From Burkholderiales bacterium (lineage in GTDB: Bacteria; Pseudomonadota; Gammaproteobacteria; Burkholderiales; SG8-41), in the NCBI GenBank assembly GCA_019746155.1, contig JAIESJ010000128.1, positions 1-14,041 of the forward strand: DNA of 14,041 nucleotides. The letters run 5' to 3'. The notes below the pieces were generated by a model. The model was not told where the DNA came from and ran no database searches. It saw only the letters and a program-made list of their open reading frames with translations. Shown here piece by piece: positions 13,067 to 14,041 of this stretch. A program made the translations under genes and the position numbers. How positions within the stretch are numbered: the stretch's first letter is position 1; each line of letters opens with the position of its first letter.

Positions 13067-14041
13067 TCAGTTCGATGCTTGCTGTGCTTTGCGTATTTTA
13101 CTGCGGTGCCACATGTGCCGGAACACCGGATAGATCAGCGTGAGAATCGCCAGCGCCATGATGGGACCGCTGATCGGGCGGCTGAAGAACACGGTCCAGT
13201 CGTTGCTGAAGCTGATCATGGTGGTCATGAAGGCGGATTCGGCGAGCGGGCCGAGAATCACGCCCAGCACCAGCGGCGTCACCGGGAAGCTGAAGCGCTC
13301 GAACAGATACCCGATCACGCCGAAAATCACCAGCAGCCAGACGTCGGTGAGGTTATTGCGCGCGGCAAACGCCCCGAGTATGCAGCACATCACGACATAG
13401 GCCGAGACGACCACCTCGGGAAACTCGAGCACCCGCACCATGAATTTGGTCGCAAAGTAGCCGATGGCGCACATGACGAGGATGCCGACGAACACCGAGG
13501 CGAACATGGCGTAGATGATGTTGCTCGAGGTGGCGAACACTTGCGGCCCCGGCTGCAGGCCATGCAGCAGGAAAGCGCCGAGAATGATCGCGGTCGCGCC
13601 GCTGCCGGGGATGCCCATGGTGACCAGCGGGATGATGGCGCCGCCGACCGAGGCGGTGGCGGCGGTCTGCGGCGCGATGATGCCTTCCGCGATGCCGGTG
13701 CCCATCAGCTGCCGGCGTTTTCCGTACTGGCTCTCGATGCCGTAGGACAGGAAAGACGCGACGGTCGCGCCGGCGCCAGGAACGAGCCCCACGATGATGC
13801 CGGTCACGCTGCCGCGCGCAAACGTACCCTTGGTGGCAAGCACTTCGCGCATCCGGGGCAGGCGCGTCCTGATTTCGTTCACGGCCTCGAGCGGTGCCGA
13901 CTTGAAGCCCTGCTCCAGGCGCATGAAGACTTCTCCCAGGCCATAAGCGCCGACCATCACCACCAGATAATCGATGCCGTCCGCGAGCAGCGGCACGCCG
14001 AACGTGAAACGCTGCGTGCCGTAGGTGTCGTCGACGCCGAC
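13067..14041 (-). CDS. TctA-family permease of a tripartite tricarboxylate transporter (5' end outside)
   Basis: The C-terminal 324 residues of a TctA large membrane subunit (full length about 500), running to the window edge in frame. Family signatures are clear: TYGTQRFTFGVP followed by LADGID at the start, GSVTGIIVGLVPGAGATVASFLSYG, and GIAEGIIAPQTAATASVGGAIIPLVTMGIPGSGATAIILGAFLLHGLQPGP. A run of hydrophobic helices continues to the C terminus. TctA works with a small membrane protein (TctB) and a periplasmic binding protein (TctC), neither in this window, to import carboxylates or sulfonates. The gene is followed after 10 bases by the acylating dehydrogenase, which suggests that the imported acid feeds that enzyme and the ligase. 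Confidence 0.95.
   Translation of the reverse strand, partial: VGVDDTYGTQRFTFGVPLLADGIDYLVVMVGAYGLGEVFMRLEQGFKSAPLEAVNEIRTRLPRMREVLATKGTFARGSVTGIIVGLVPGAGATVASFLSYGIESQYGKRRQLMGTGIAEGIIAPQTAATASVGGAIIPLVTMGIPGSGATAIILGAFLLHGLQPGPQVFATSSNIIYAMFASVFVGILVMCAIGYFATKFMVRVLEFPEVVVSAYVVMCCILGAFAARNNLTDVWLLVIFGVIGYLFERFSFPVTPLVLGVILGPLAESAFMTTMISFSNDWTVFFSRPISGPIMALAILTLIYPVFRHMWHRSKIRKAQQASN

Overview
The window is GC-rich and almost every gene reads on the minus strand, so transcription runs from high to low coordinates. Gene content and codon style point to a proteobacterium, most likely a betaproteobacterium (Burkholderiales/Nitrosomonadales type). That placement rests on protein style only.

Block 1 (about 1-8720) looks like one long envelope copper and thiol-redox operon. 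In transcription order it holds: a Cys-rich exported protein behind a candidate promoter, a lipoprotein cytochrome c, a SCO1/SenC copper chaperone, a cytochrome c remnant cut just before its haem motif, a CcmG/DsbE-like and a TlpA-like thioredoxin, a small Met-rich exported protein, a CcdA-type electron transporter, a secreted Asp-box beta-propeller, a DsbC-like isomerase, a Tat-exported multicopper oxidase with a Met-rich insert, a SAM methyltransferase, and the start of another gene that leaves the window. Many junctions are ATGA-type overlaps or short gaps, which suggests translational coupling. The inferred logic is that CcdA brings electrons across the membrane to the thioredoxin-fold proteins and SCO, while the Met-rich protein, multicopper oxidase and SCO handle copper.

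Block 2 (8971-14041) is a catabolic cluster: the C-terminal two thirds of a TctA-type permease, a CoA-acylating aldehyde dehydrogenase resembling sulfoacetaldehyde dehydrogenase (SauS), and an AMP-forming acyl-CoA ligase (SauT-like). The combination suggests uptake and CoA activation of an organic acid, with sulfoacetate as the leading candidate but unproven.

Between the dehydrogenase and the ligase lies an island of about 1.1 kb bounded by perfect 29-bp inverted copies of a repeat. It carries a VapBC toxin-antitoxin pair with its own promoter and two hairpins sharing a TGTCGGA/TCCGACA core. The island appears to have split a former ligase-dehydrogenase-transporter operon and left the ligase without a visible ribosome binding site.
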